A stretch of DNA of 64,000 nucleotides from assembly GCA_002049455.2 (NCBI GenBank), contig KV919053.1:1-64000 (forward strand), read 5' to 3'. How positions within the stretch are numbered: the stretch's first letter is position 1; the number at the start of each line of letters is the position of its first letter. Below, piece by piece: positions 1-10,301 of the stretch. The notes beneath the pieces were generated by a model that made no database searches, had not been told where the DNA came from, and saw nothing but the letters and a program-made list of their open reading frames with translations. Origin of the DNA: Porphyra umbilicalis (Eukaryota; Rhodophyta; Bangiophyceae; Bangiales; Bangiaceae). The position numbers and the translations under genes were made by a program.

Positions 1-1029
1 TCCCGACCCATTTCTCCGCCGCTCTCCGTCGGCGGCGCCCGGCAGGACCGAATCTGTCAGAGCCGCCCTCAGAGTCGAACGGCCCCCGCGGCACGGTGGA
101 GGAGGGGCGGTGAGGGCGGGCCTCCCTCACCCCTCGGTCCGCACCCCCCCCCCCCCCCCCACATTTGCCGCGGTGTGCCGCCGCCCCCCGACGGGACAGA
201 CGTGGTGTCCCCACGGTCGTCCGTAACGGCACTGCCTGGCGGCGGCGGCGGCGCTCCATCGCGCGCCCTCAGCCCCCCCGCCCCCCCGCGCTTCCCGCAC
301 GCGTATCGCGCGCGCGGCGTTGCGGCTGCAAGACGTGCTGCGCTGGGCGGCCGCCGGCGGGCCACGCCGGGCGTCGTGCGGACGAGGTTGGTGGACGGTG
401 CCGCGCGGTTGGGGCCGCCCCCCGCACCCGCGGGTGTGGCTGGCAGTGTCGGCCCCCCGCCAGGCCGGCGCCCCCTCCACGGTGCCCAGCGCGCGCGCTT
501 TTTTTACGGGCTGCCGCGACGCGCCTGCCGGCGCGCGCTGGGCTCGACCGCCGGGCTTTTGTCGGCGCTCCGCTGCGCGGGGGCGGCGCGCGCGTGCGCG
601 CGGGAGTAGGGGAGCGCGCTTCGCCAAAGGAGGGGGCGGGGAGGGGGAAGATTGGCGGCCGCCACCGCCGCCGCGCGTCGCGACCGCCTCGCGGCGGCTG
701 CAGCTGTATCCATCTGCCGAGGCGAACCCCGTGGGGGGGGACCCTCCCGCGCCACCGCCTGCCGCGCGCCGCGCGCTCCGCCCCCGCTCTCGTGCCGGCC
801 GGCCGACGCCGCGGCGGCGGCGCCTCGTGGCGACCGCCCGAGTGCGTTTGGGGCGCGACCCCGCGCCGCCCGATCTGTGGCCCACACGCTGCCGCGGCGG
901 AGCAGCCTCGGCGCGGCGTGGCCGTACCTCCGTGCCGGCGCGCCGCGTCGGTGGCGGCGGCGGCGGTGGCGGCGGCAGTGGCGGCACCACCGCGAATCAC
1001 AGGGTGGGCGGGCGCCTCGGAGCGCGCCC
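1..1029. other. GC-rich gene-free leader
   Basis: Very GC-rich sequence with long C runs and CGG/CCG stretches. Open frames exist on both strands, but they are Arg/Pro/Ala/Gly-rich, overlap each other and match nothing recognisable, so they are treated as composition artefacts. It probably holds the upstream promoter region of the zinc-finger gene. Confidence 0.6.
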
Positions 1030-1036
1030 TATATAG
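1030..1036 (+). promoter_or_regulatory. TATA-like box of the zinc-finger gene
   Basis: TATATAG stands out in a nearly AT-free region, about 300 bp before the ATG at 1334. Similar AT-rich boxes precede other genes here at 160-240 bp, which supports the reading. Confidence 0.55.
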
Positions 1037-1333
1037 TGCGCGCGGTACCTGCGCCGAGCACCGCGGCACCTGACCCCCCGCCGCGGCCAGGAGCGCCGTG
1101 CACAGACGGAGCGACGCCCGAACTGCAACGGCCCGCCGTGACGAGTTTCCGGCGGATAAGAACTCCCGTCGGTGGGCCTCCCCCCTCCTCCCCGGCCATC
1201 CACGCGTCGCTTCGCACTGCTGCACCGCCACCGCACCGCCGCCGCACCGAGTCGCGTGGGTGCCGCTGCTCCTCAGTGGGTGACGTCGTACTCGACTCCA
1301 CGGACCCCGTCGTTGGTCGTCCCATCAAGCGGT

Positions 1334-3571
1334 ATGAGCGGCCTTGACGGCGACCACCAGAGCGGGCGTGCACGCGCCGGCGTCATCGAGCACTTTGGCA
1401 ATCAGGGGCGGCCGTTGCGAGCAATGGACGGTCCCTCTGGCGGCCGTGGTGGCGGCGGCGTCGGCGACGACGGCGACGGCGGGCATTCGGTCTCGTACGC
1501 CACTTCCCGGGGCTTTCAATCCTTTGTCGCCGTCCACCCGTCGCCGCCGCCCCCGCCGTCAGAGGCTGCCAAAAATATGCCCCCGTCCGGCCTCAGGCCG
1601 CTGAACCTCCCGCCCCTGGACGGGGGCGCCGGCGCTGGCTGGCGGGGTGGCGCCATCTCCCCCGTCACGCCGGCCGACCCGAGCCCGCGGGTGCTCCTGC
1701 CGCCGCTGCGGCTGGCCGCCGGAAACAGCCGCCGGTGGACGGCAAGCAGCACCGACGGCGACTCGGCGGCGCGGTACGGGGCTGGCCAAGCGGCGTCTGC
1801 CACGTCTATGGCCGGCGGCCGAGGCGGCCTGCCCCTTCCCCCGCTCCTCCTCTCGGCGGCCTCGTCGAGCGCGCCGGCGCGGTCGCTGCCGCCGCCACCG
1901 CCGCCGCCGCCGCCGGCCCCACCTGCTGCCGTTACCCGCCACGCGCTGCGTGGCCCCGAGGCACTGCGGCGGGGCTTCCCGCCCCTGCCGTCCCCGAATG
2001 AGGTGGCTGCCGGCGGGTCGACGACGGGCACGTGGGCGGCGCTCCGGCTGCTCCCCGGCGGCGCGGTGCCGGCGCCGGCGCCGGGCTGGTCCCGGTCGAG
2101 CCACCTCCCCACGTCGCCCGTCACGGACATGGATTCGAAGGCGGCGAGCAGCGGTAGCGGCGGCAGCGGCTTGACGTTCCTAGCGCGGGGGGTGCGGGGG
2201 ATGGCCCTGCCTACGGCAGCGACGGGCGCGACGCGGGGCGGACTTGGGGCCGCCCGTGGCCGCCCGCCGGCGCTGCAGCTACCACCGCTGGCGACCGTCG
2301 GGGAGGGGCGGCCGCTGCCAATGGTCGTCGAGGGGCCGATGGGCACGCCCGGGGCGGCGGAGCTGGAACGCGGGCGCGCCGCGCTCCGCACACTCGGCCC
2401 CGGCGGCGTCGACCTCGACTCGCCGCCGTCGCACGCGCTGCCGAGCAGGCCTCCGGCCGTCGGTGGAGCTGTCGGCTGGGCCACTCCAGCGCGCGGCGGT
2501 AAGGGTACGGCGGTCATCGGCAGCGGCGGTGGTGGCGGCAGCGGCGGGAGCGGCGGCGGCAGCGGCATCGGCGGCAGCAGTGGTGCCAGCGGCTACTGGC
2601 CGGCACCGTCCCCGTCGTCGTCGACGTGCACGCCGCGTGCGTGGCGCGCGTCACCAACGTCCATTGCGCCGCTCGCGCTGCGGTTTGCGTCGCCCGAGCG
2701 CGGGTCTGGTGGGGGTAGTGGCGGCGACGCCTCTGCCGCCTCGGCCGTCGGTGGTCGGCCACCCCCGCCTGCCTGGCACCTGCCGCCCTCTGGCCCCTCG
2801 GCTGGTGGGGCGGCGGACTTTGGCAATGGCGGCTACGCGGCGTCCGCCCCGATGGGGGCCTACCCCATGGCTGTGGCGGTCACCAGCGGTGGTATGGGCG
2901 GCGGCATGGCGGTGCTCCCCCCCCCTCCCCCCCCCCCTCCCCCGGTGCCGACCCCCTACAAGTGCTCCCAATGCCCGTCGGCCTTTCGGCGCCCCGCGCA
3001 GCTGGCGCGCCACTTTTCCCGCGTGCACGCGCGCACCAAATCCTACCCGTGCGCCCTGTGCCCGTCCTCGTTTGGCTCCAAGAGCGACGCCAACCGACAC
3101 ACCCGCCTGCTGCACGGCAAGGAGCGCAACTTCCCGTGCGCGCGCTGCGGCTTCCGCTTTCAAATGAAATCGCACCTGCTCAACCACGTGCTCACCGTCC
3201 ACGAGAAGCTCCGCCCGTTTGCGTGTGAGCACTGTGGCCGCGCGTTTGGCCTAAAGTGCAACTGGCGGAGCCACCTCCGCGCCGTGCATATGAAGGGGGG
3301 GGGGTACCCGTGCGGCGTGGGTGGCTGCGAGGCGGTGTTTAGCCGCCGTCATGACGTCAAGACGCACCGGCAGCAGCGGCATGGGATTGTGGTGCCGGCG
3401 GGCACGGTGGGGGCGGCCTCGTCGGGCGGTGCCACGGCCGCTACGCCGCCCCTGGGGGGCGGCGGCGGCGGCAGCGGCGGCGGCGGGGGCGGGGGCGGCG
3501 GGGGCGGCGGCGGCGGCGTCGGCGGAGACGGCGGCGGCGGTGGAGCGACGGTGGTTCAGAACATGATGTGA
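1334..3571 (+). CDS. C2H2 zinc-finger protein, five fingers
   Basis: Probable nuclear DNA-binding regulator of 745 residues. Residues about 544-683 hold five consecutive C2H2 fingers. Four are C-x2-C-x12-H-x4-H (first CSQC...HFSRVH, fourth CEHC...HLRAVH) and the fifth has a wider C-x4-C spacing (CGVGGC). Linkers are only partly like the TGEKP type. About 540 residues of Gly/Ser/Pro/Ala-rich, probably disordered sequence precede the fingers, ending in a poly-Pro tract, and a poly-Gly tail follows them. The frame is open from a GTG at 1172, but 1334 is the first ATG in frame and lies downstream of a TATA-like box, so it is chosen. Five tandem fingers in this protein class usually mean sequence-specific DNA binding. 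The target is unknown, and no orthologue-specific name can be given. Homopolymers in the N-terminal part could hide small frame errors. Confidence 0.85.
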   Translation: MSGLDGDHQSGRARAGVIEHFGNQGRPLRAMDGPSGGRGGGGVGDDGDGGHSVSYATSRGFQSFVAVHPSPPPPPSEAAKNMPPSGLRPLNLPPLDGGAGAGWRGGAISPVTPADPSPRVLLPPLRLAAGNSRRWTASSTDGDSAARYGAGQAASATSMAGGRGGLPLPPLLLSAASSSAPARSLPPPPPPPPPAPPAAVTRHALRGPEALRRGFPPLPSPNEVAAGGSTTGTWAALRLLPGGAVPAPAPGWSRSSHLPTSPVTDMDSKAASSGSGGSGLTFLARGVRGMALPTAATGATRGGLGAARGRPPALQLPPLATVGEGRPLPMVVEGPMGTPGAAELERGRAALRTLGPGGVDLDSPPSHALPSRPPAVGGAVGWATPARGGKGTAVIGSGGGGGSGGSGGGSGIGGSSGASGYWPAPSPSSSTCTPRAWRASPTSIAPLALRFASPERGSGGGSGGDASAASAVGGRPPPPAWHLPPSGPSAGGAADFGNGGYAASAPMGAYPMAVAVTSGGMGGGMAVLPPPPPPPPPVPTPYKCSQCPSAFRRPAQLARHFSRVHARTKSYPCALCPSSFGSKSDANRHTRLLHGKERNFPCARCGFRFQMKSHLLNHVLTVHEKLRPFACEHCGRAFGLKCNWRSHLRAVHMKGGGYPCGVGGCEAVFSRRHDVKTHRQQRHGIVVPAGTVGAASSGGATAATPPLGGGGGGSGGGGGGGGGGGGGGVGGDGGGGGATVVQNMM

Positions 3572-4218
3572 TGGCACTGTGGACGTGGCGGCATGTTGCC
3601 CAAACGCCTGCGCCGTGCGCGGGTCGGGCGCAGGCGGGGTGGGGCCTAACTGTTGTGCTGATGCGAGGAGGCGGCGGGGGTGGACGCGGCAGGGGCTCTG
3701 CGGAGCACCTGCGCCGCGACGTCGACCATTTTGTTTTGTTCGTTTGTGGCCCGCATGTTTCTTTTCTTCTCCTTTGTCTATCTCACCATGTTTGCTGCAA
3801 GACGGCACGACGACGCACCTAAACATTAAACAACACAAACCCTCTTTGACTTGGATGGTCCGCGGCGAATGGCGGGAACGCGGAGACGTGGACGCCGTTC
3901 GTGGGTCGACCGCAAGGCTGTATACGACAAGAACACATCGACGATTGCATCAAGTGACCCACTGTGGGATGTCTATTCACAAAGGGCGCAGACCCGTCAT
4001 GCCTGTGCGCACCGAGAACACGATGGCGCCGTACCGCACTCCACGAAATGAGTGCGAGCGCACAGAGCACACGCCGAGAGCAACAACCAGCGGCACTGCA
4101 AAACCGGGAGGCAGCCACACCACCGCCGCCACCAGCACCAGCTGGCCACAACCTGGCCACGACCAGGACGACTCCCTTTCCCCCCGCCCCCAAGCCGCCC
4201 CCCCCCCCCCCCCCCCCG
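3572..4218. other. Convergent 3' flanks
   Basis: This interval separates the stop codons of the zinc-finger gene (+) and the TAF7 gene (-). A drop in GC around 3725-3850, including an ATTAAA-like stretch near 3823, could serve 3'-end formation of the first gene. A 20-base C run at 4198-4217 abuts the TAF7 stop. No gene is seen. Confidence 0.5.
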
Positions 4219-5510
4219 TCACCCCGTTGCCGCCGCGTCAAACGCGTCGAGGGCGGCTTGCCGCGCCGCCAAATCCGCCTTGACCTGCTCCACCCGCGGC
4301 CCGAGCCGCCGCTTCATAATCGGGTTGACCGTCGCCGCGACGGCGCCCTCCGCGTCGGCCACCGCCCGGCCCGCCTCCTCCACCGCCCGCGCCAGCGCCG
4401 CGCGCTCGACGGCGCGCATCGACGCGGCGGCGGCGGCCGCTTCGGCCGCCACCGCCGCCGCCGCCGCGTCGGCAGCCGACGGCGGCGACGGCCCGGCGGC
4501 GGCGGCGGCGCCGTCGCCGCCCGCGTCTGCGGGCGGCGGCGGCGCCTCCTCCATCATGGACGCGGCGAGCATGTCGGCAAAGTCGTCGTCTTCCCCCTCG
4601 GCTTCCCCGTCGGGGGCGGCAGCGGTGGCGGCGCCGCTGCCCGTCGCCACCCCACCGCCGGCAGCATCCTCCCCAGACGCGCCGCCGGGGGTGGGCGGCA
4701 ACCCCGCCAGGCCGTCACCGTCGCCGCCAGTGCCGTCGCCGCCGCCGCCGCCCACGGCAGCCGCCGCGTCGGCCGCTCCAGCGGCGGGCGGCGCGTCCTC
4801 CTCGAGCGGCGCCTCGTCCATCGCGTCGGCCGCCCCGCCGACCGACGGCGAGGCGGCGACGGCAGCTGCGGTGCCCCCCCTCGCCCCCCTAGCGGCGCCG
4901 CAGACTCCGTATCGCCGGCGGCGGCACCCTCAGCCGCCCCCCCCCCGCCGCACGAGAGGAGCCGCCGCCCACAGCAGCCGACGCCCCCCCCCCCACGGAG
5001 CCCGTCCCCGTCGGCGCCGCTGGGGTACCCTCGGAGCGGTGGAAGATGACCTTGTGGTCGAGCACGTACTTGATCTGGTGCTCGGCCGTGGCGACCGCGT
5101 CGGGCCCGTACGGGCCGGTTGGCACCGCCCAGCGGTCGCGCGCGCCCACCGACGCGGGCGTCAAGCCGTCGGGCAGCGTCACGCGCCGCACGTGCGCCGC
5201 CTCCTCCGAGTCGACAACCGTCGCGTCGGCGGGCGGCACGGCGCCGCCGGGCGGCTCATCAAACGGGCAGGCGGTGCCCGGGTGGCGCACGACGAGCACG
5301 TGGCGGAGGTCGCCCGACTTGAAAAAGGTGCGCTTGTCCGCCGACTTTTGCGTTTCAACAATGGCGGGCAGGTCGAGCAGCTCCGCGGGGTACTCGGCGC
5401 CGTGGAGGGTGAAGATGGCCTTCCGCTCCGACGTGAAGCGGATGGCAAACTGGCGCTTGTGGCGGCTCCCGCCGGCGTTGGGGGTGGCGGGGTCGTCCTC
5501 CCCGTCGCTG

Positions 5511-5550
<40 letters not shown>

Positions 5551-5653
5551 GCTGGGCCGCCTCCGATTTTTTGCGCCGGTTGGAGGAGAGGCCGACGCGC
5601 ACGCGCGTGGCCAGGTCGGGGGGGAGGCGCAAGATGAATTGTTCTTCCTCCAT
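4219..5653 (-). CDS. TAF7: TFIID subunit 7 (TAF7/TAFII55), split in two frames
   Basis: Subunit of the general transcription factor TFIID, acting in the nucleus at RNA polymerase II promoters. The N-terminal part (5653-4889) begins MEEEQFILRLPPDLATRVRV, the family's opening motif. It continues with PAELLDLPAIVETQKSADK and RTFFKSGDLRHVLVV, matching the conserved TAFII55 domain, and with the family's DGLTP segment. A 12-Gly tract interrupts the domain. The C-terminal part (4821-4219, another frame) has the acidic EGEDDDFADMLAASMMEE stretch and the NPIMKRRLGPRVEQVKADLA coiled-coil end typical of TAF7. Frame 1 stops at 4889 and frame 2 is open from 4929, so the parts join through a short intron or an indel; the splice sites are not obvious. 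The start at 5653 is preferred because the motif begins there; ATGs at 5671 and 5800 are in frame. Identity is secure, exon structure is not. Confidence 0.82.
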
Positions 5654-6230
5654 GGTGGGGGGGTCGGGCATCGGACGGTGCAGGCAAGGTGGGGCGGCGA
5701 GCAGAGACCCGTGGTGGAGCGCACACACGCTCGCGGTGGGGGGCGACGCACCGGTCCGCCGAGCGCGCCTGCGTTGCAGGGCGCAACCAGTCCAATGCAA
5801 ACGCCACCGAGAGAGTCAGCGATGGAATGTCTCAGGCTCCAGTTGCGTTGCGTTCAAAAGGGACGGTGACGGTGGAGGTGGTGACAACGCCACCAGGTGC
5901 CGCATGCCGACGACATGGGCGTGGGCAGCCGCGAGGTGGCGAGAGCGACACGAAGGTAGGGGAACACCGACACGCTCATCGTCACGTCATTGTCATTGAC
6001 TCTTCGAGTAGCCCCCGCGGAGCATGGGGAGAGATCATCCCGTGTAGGAGGTTTTTTCTTGATGAACCAAGTACATACTGTATTTGGAACTGCGCCAAGT
6101 CGTGCGAAACGGCAGGCCACGTGGTCTGCCGATTATGGCATCAGGGGATCTGATTGGCGAGTGTCATACCGAAGTGGATCTGCCACTCGCGGACCGCCGC
6201 TGCACGCGCCATCGTGGCGATCATGGCCAA
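5654..6230. other. Divergent intergenic region
   Basis: Shared upstream region of the TAF7 gene (-) and the hydrolase gene (+). GC falls around 5985-6180. No TATA-like box for TAF7 and no gene are recognised. Confidence 0.5.
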
Positions 6231-6260
6231 CCATGATGGGAGGCGCGCCACCCATCATGG
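6231..6260. promoter_or_regulatory. Inverted repeat just upstream of the hydrolase TATA box
   Basis: CCATGATGGG and CCCATCATGG form perfect 10-base arms around a centre that holds the palindrome GGCGCGCC. The structure ends 14 bases before the AT-rich box, a position suited to a dimeric regulator. Function is inferred from position only. Confidence 0.4.
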
Positions 6261-6274
6261 TGCGCCATGGCGCG

Positions 6275-6283
6275 CATAAAACG
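6275..6283 (+). promoter_or_regulatory. TATA-like box of the hydrolase gene
   Basis: CATAAAACG in an otherwise GC-rich stretch, about 205 bp before the ATG. Confidence 0.45.
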
Positions 6284-6484
6284 CGCGCGCCCCACCGATG
6301 CCCTCTACCGCAGGCGCGGCCGCGCCCCGCCGACCGTCCTCTACCTCTGCCGTCTTCCCGGTCCGCCGCGGCACCCGAAGCGGGCGGCTATCGAGGTCGT
6401 CGAGGCGAACTCTGCCCCCCCGACCTCTGAGCACCCCCACCCCCACATCCCCGCCCTCTGCTTCCGCCCCTTCCGGCGTCCGCC

Positions 6485-7555
6485 ATGGCCGCCCCCCACC
6501 CCCCCACCGAGGCGTCCCGCACCATCCCCGGCGAGCGGGGCCTCCCCGTCCACGTGACGACATACACCCCCCCCACCCCTCCCCGCGCGGCCATCCTCCT
6601 CCTCCACGGCTACTCCATGCACTCGGCGTATTGGGCGCCGCTCGCGCGGTCACTCCGCGACGCCCTCCCGGCCACCGTCGTGGCGTACGACGCGATGGGC
6701 CACGGGCGGTCGGGGGACTTTCGGGGCCTCCGCGGCTTTGCCACGCGCATGGGCGACCACACGGGCAACGTCGGGCGGGTCGTGCGGGGGGTGCTCGCGC
6801 CTGCCGTGGCGGCGGACACGCCCCTGTTTGTGTTGGGGGAGAGCATGGGCGGCCTCGTCGTGCTAACCGCCGCCCTCGATGGGCTGCTCGTCGCCGACGC
6901 GGTCGCGGCGGGCGAGGGCGACGACGATGGCGGCGACGGCATCACCACCGCCGCCACCGCCGACGCCGCCAGCGATACCCCGCCCGCGGACGGCGGCACG
7001 GCGGCGGCGGCGGTGGCGGCGGCGGGCGCCGACGGGGACCCCTCCCCCCCCTGCGCGTGCGCGGCCTCATCCTCACCGGCCCCGTCGTGCGGGTGCAGCG
7101 GTCGATGCTCCCCCCCCCCCATCGTCGCAGCGGTGCGGGTGCTCGCCGGCGTCCTCCCCCGACTGCGGGTCCCCCCCGGCCCCGACGATGTCGTCGGCGG
7201 CCCGTCGTGGTTGGCCGCCTTTGGCGACGCCGTGGCAGCGGCAGCCATCCAGGCCGACCCGCTGGTCGTGGCGGAGCCGCCCCGCCTCGGCTTGGCGGGG
7301 GCGATGCTCGGCGCGACGGGCCGCCTCGGGCGGTGCATGGAGGGGGTGGTGCTCCCGCTGCTGCTGCTGCACGGGGAGCGGGACGAGCGCGTCGAGATGG
7401 CCGCGAGCGAGGAGCTCGTCCGCCGGTCGGGGGCGGCCGACAAGACGTTGCGGGTGCTGCGGGGGGGGCGCCACCAGCTGTTTCAGGATGCGCCAGAGGT
7501 GACGGCGGCGGCGGTGCGGGAGGTGACCGAGTGGGTCCGCGCACGGTGCGGCTGA
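6485..7555 (+). CDS. Alpha/beta-hydrolase, monoacylglycerol-lipase-like
   Basis: Predicted serine esterase/lipase, 356 residues as read, slightly longer than typical monoglyceride lipases (about 300). The HGYSMHS oxyanion segment lies at residues 41-47, the nucleophile elbow GESMGG puts the catalytic Ser at 120, Asp300 sits in HGERDERV and His330 in GGRHQLFQD. No signal peptide is obvious, so a cytosolic or membrane-surface role is likely. The start lies in a good context (GCCATGG). A Gly/Ala/Asp-rich insertion follows the elbow. Between C runs at 7044-7051 and 7110-7120 the lipase-like sequence is not in this frame but in another one, which reads LRVRGLILTGPVVRVQ; the frame then returns. The runs therefore carry compensating indels, one base short and one base long relative to a continuous gene. 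Whether this is sequencing error or real is unknown. The substrate is not deducible. Confidence 0.8.
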   Translation: MAAPHPPTEASRTIPGERGLPVHVTTYTPPTPPRAAILLLHGYSMHSAYWAPLARSLRDALPATVVAYDAMGHGRSGDFRGLRGFATRMGDHTGNVGRVVRGVLAPAVAADTPLFVLGESMGGLVVLTAALDGLLVADAVAAGEGDDDGGDGITTAATADAASDTPPADGGTAAAAVAAAGADGDPSPPCACAASSSPAPSCGCSGRCSPPPIVAAVRVLAGVLPRLRVPPGPDDVVGGPSWLAAFGDAVAAAAIQADPLVVAEPPRLGLAGAMLGATGRLGRCMEGVVLPLLLLHGERDERVEMAASEELVRRSGAADKTLRVLRGGRHQLFQDAPEVTAAAVREVTEWVRARCG

Positions 7556-7738
7556 GGGGAGGGGGGGGGGGGGAAAGACGTTGGCTGGTGTTGGCGGGGG
7601 GGGCAGGGAGGCAGGTGGTGATGCCGGGGCGGGTGCATGGGGAGGTGTGTGTCTGGTCTGGGGGGTCCGCATGCGTTGAGACAGTCCCTGTGGCAGGGAT
7701 GGAAAAATTCGTACATTTTGTACAACTGCATTCGATTA

Positions 7739-7879
7739 CAGTGGTTTCTCGCGATAAGATCGCCGGCCAAAAGATCGTTCCCGAAATATCCTGGGTTTCC
7801 AGGTCGACAAGGGGAGTAAAAAAGCACAACTGCAAGGACCTTGCTAAATATCGCGCGATCTTATAGCGAGAACTCACTG
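7739..7879. mobile_element. Pogo/Tc1-mariner-type MITE, 141 bp
   Basis: TA dinucleotides flank both ends. The ends are inverted repeats starting CAGTG: the left reads CAGTGGTTTCTCGCGATAAG and the right, reverse-complemented, CAGTGAGTTCTCGCTATAAG, about 23 of 27 positions alike over the full arms. CAGT ends with TA target duplications are typical of Tc1/mariner and pogo elements. There is no coding capacity. A relative with near-perfect ends lies at 45414-45544. Confidence 0.7.
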
Positions 7880-7881
7880 TA

Positions 7882-8829
7882 AATTCCAGGCACGTGCGTG
7901 CAATACCCTGGCTTTCAGGGCGGTGGCGCGCTCGGCGACGCATCGACACCGGGCATGCCGGTCGGCTCCATAGCCGCGAGCGCGCACGGGGGCACGTACA
8001 GCCACGCTGCCGTGGCGGGGAGAATGTGGGGCGGGGAAAGGGATGCCGCCGCCGCCTCAGCAGCGGCGGCGGTCCGCCGGCGTCGCGCGACGCCCACAGA
8101 AGGGGCGTCACTCCGCCGCGCAGCGCACCTGCGCACGGCGGGCAGGGAGGCCGACACGGCGCACGGGCAGGCGGGTGGGACTGATCGCCGCGCGATGGGG
8201 CGCATCCAACCGCGCCGCTAGGTGGCGTCAGCAACCGCCGACGCACCGCCGCAACAGAAGACGGCGCGCAGGCACGATCACCCGCGGGTTATCGTGGGCG
8301 CGTCGAACCTCGGAAGTCGCTGCGCGCGGTTGCCGTGCGCAACTCGGGGCGGTGGGGGGGGGCAGAGGGGCAGACGCCGTCCGGGCCCTGTGGCCCTTGT
8401 GGCGGGAGAGTCCTTCTCAGCCACGTAACTCTATTCGCTTTTTAGCGTCATCGCGACCCTTCCAACGCTGACACGCCCTCAGATCCCTGAGGACACGAAT
8501 GCAGACTGCCACCTCTGAAACGGAGATCAAGTCCCATTCTCTAAGTATATGTGTGCATCACTACACTTTGAGAGCACCCTGTCCTAAAGGCCAGGGAAAT
8601 ATCAAGTGTATTTTATCATTCGAATTCATTTAATGTATTCATTTTTATGCTGCCATTGATGCCCTGTGGGCCACACGCCGGCGGCGGCGCAACCAGTGGA
8701 GCTGCGACCGCCTGTGGACGTGCGTGCGCCTCGTGGGCCTGCCCGCTTGGGGGGTACGCTGCAGCAGCAGCCCCGCCAACGCCGCGAGTGACAAGGCGAC
8801 AAGCGCCACCGCAAACCTCCTTGTCCCAG
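7882..8829. other. Gene-free region
   Basis: GC-rich to about 8400, then AT-rich to 8650. The longest frames start with GTG and show composition typical of GC shadows. No gene is recognised. Confidence 0.5.
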
Positions 8830-9110
8830 CACCACCAGCACAATATGATAAACTCCAGAAACAAAACGAGCGACGCGGGGGTGGGCGCAGCGCCCGCCTC
8901 GGCGACAACCCTCACGAGTGCAATGGGCGGTTGCGCGACGAGGATGCACCTCCTCCCCGCCACCCGCCGATCGAGCCAGTCGCCACCAGGTGGCGCGCAC
9001 CGCTCGCGGCAGCCGCTCCCGCGGCGCCTGCCCCCCGCTCCCCCTGCCCAACAAACAGCAGAGGCACTCAGACGCCACCGGCAAACCCAGTGACGCCCCC
9101 CCCCCACTCA

Positions 9111-10301
9111 CTAGCACTCGCATGTGGCCTCAAACTTGACTTGCTTGATCTCCGCCACCTTTTGCCGCCCATACACGCGCTTCTGTGTGCCCTTGACACG
9201 CCCCTTCCCGTCGTACGCCAGTGACTGCGTCTCGGACCGATTCTTCATGTTCCACCGCCGGTAGCCGCCCACGTTGGCCGCCGCCATCCGCCCGTCCGAC
9301 CCCTTTGCGTACGCGCGGCTGCTGCCCTTGCCAACCGCCAGCCCCTTGACCCACTTGAGTGCCGTAAAGTCGAGCACCAGCCCCTCCGCCGCCGCCACAC
9401 AAAACCCGTCCGTCTTGGTGTCCTGCCACTGGTTGGCCGCACTCAGCGTGCGCGACTCCGTCCCGACCGACGGCGTGTACGCGTCATTCCCCTCGGCCGG
9501 GTCGTCGGCCACGTAGAAGCGGTTGAGCACCGCCGACGTTACCGTCGTCGACGCGGAGCGCTTGGACCCCAGCCCCGTCTTTGCCGCCGACCCGTACGTG
9601 ACGCACAGGTACAGGCGGGCGCTCGCGTCGCGCAGCAGGTTGAGGTTGATGTAGTCGTCCATGGTCGCCCACCCGTTCTGTTTCCAACTCTTGTACGCGT
9701 ACACGGCCGCCACCGACCGCTTGCCGATATCCATCGACTTGACGCACGTCCACGGTTTGCCAAAGACGCTCACCCGCACGTGCGTGGCCGCGCACGCGGG
9801 CTCCTGCGGCGCCGGCGCGGGGCCGGCGGGTGCCCACGGCTTTGCGGGTAGCCCCTTGACGCCGCCGCCGGAACGGCCAGAGCCGCCGCCGCGCGGGTCA
9901 GAGAGCGCCTGCACCGGCGCCAGCGTCACCGCGTCGGTCTCTTCCATGGCGCAGTCGCACCGCCCCGACGTCGCCCCGTCCGTGCACCGCAGCGTGCGCT
10001 TCATCGCCTGCGCAATGCACACGTGCGTCGCGTCCGCCTCGCTGTCCGCGCACGCGTACGGCAGCGGGCAGTTGGTGCCGGTCACGGGCTTGCACCGGCC
10101 GCTCATCTTGTCGGCCGTGTCAAACGACGTAAAGGCCAGACAACGGCCGGGTGTGCCGATGCGCGCGCACTTGCACTCGGCCCCGACGGCCGGCTTGTAC
10201 GAGGCGCCGGTGGTCATGGACGCCGACACCGCCGCGACGGCAGCGACCGTGAGGGCGACGGCCACGCGGGATGTGACGGACGAGAAGCGGGACCCGGCCA
10301 T
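9111..10301 (-). CDS. Secreted Cys-containing protein of unknown function, copy 1
   Basis: A 396-residue protein with a classical signal peptide: a short basic start (MAGSRFSS), then a hydrophobic core VAVALTVAAVAAVSA and a cleavage-type region before residue 35. The mature N-terminal third is rich in paired Cys (for example CKCARIGTPGRC and RCDCAMEE), suggesting disulfides. A Gly/Ser/Pro/Ala linker follows, then a ~230-residue domain with few Cys that ends ATCEC. I do not recognise the family; an extracellular, cell-wall or vacuolar role is possible. The start is placed at 10301, where the signal peptide begins; an upstream in-frame ATG at 10406 would add a Pro-rich leader. It is protein-identical to the copy at 16235-17425 in opposite orientation. 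Confidence 0.8.
   Translation of the reverse strand: MAGSRFSSVTSRVAVALTVAAVAAVSASMTTGASYKPAVGAECKCARIGTPGRCLAFTSFDTADKMSGRCKPVTGTNCPLPYACADSEADATHVCIAQAMKRTLRCTDGATSGRCDCAMEETDAVTLAPVQALSDPRGGGSGRSGGGVKGLPAKPWAPAGPAPAPQEPACAATHVRVSVFGKPWTCVKSMDIGKRSVAAVYAYKSWKQNGWATMDDYINLNLLRDASARLYLCVTYGSAAKTGLGSKRSASTTVTSAVLNRFYVADDPAEGNDAYTPSVGTESRTLSAANQWQDTKTDGFCVAAAEGLVLDFTALKWVKGLAVGKGSSRAYAKGSDGRMAAANVGGYRRWNMKNRSETQSLAYDGKGRVKGTQKRVYGRQKVAEIKQVKFEATCEC

Noticed and set aside
7898-8221. A 107-codon plus-strand frame after the MITE
   Set aside because: It begins with GTG, ends in Arg/Ala-rich shadow sequence and has no recognisable motif.
8616-9123. Minus-strand frames of ~165 codons in the 3' flank of the duplicated gene, also present at 17413-17772
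   Set aside because: Their repetition only reflects the duplication; the end differs between arms and no family features are seen.
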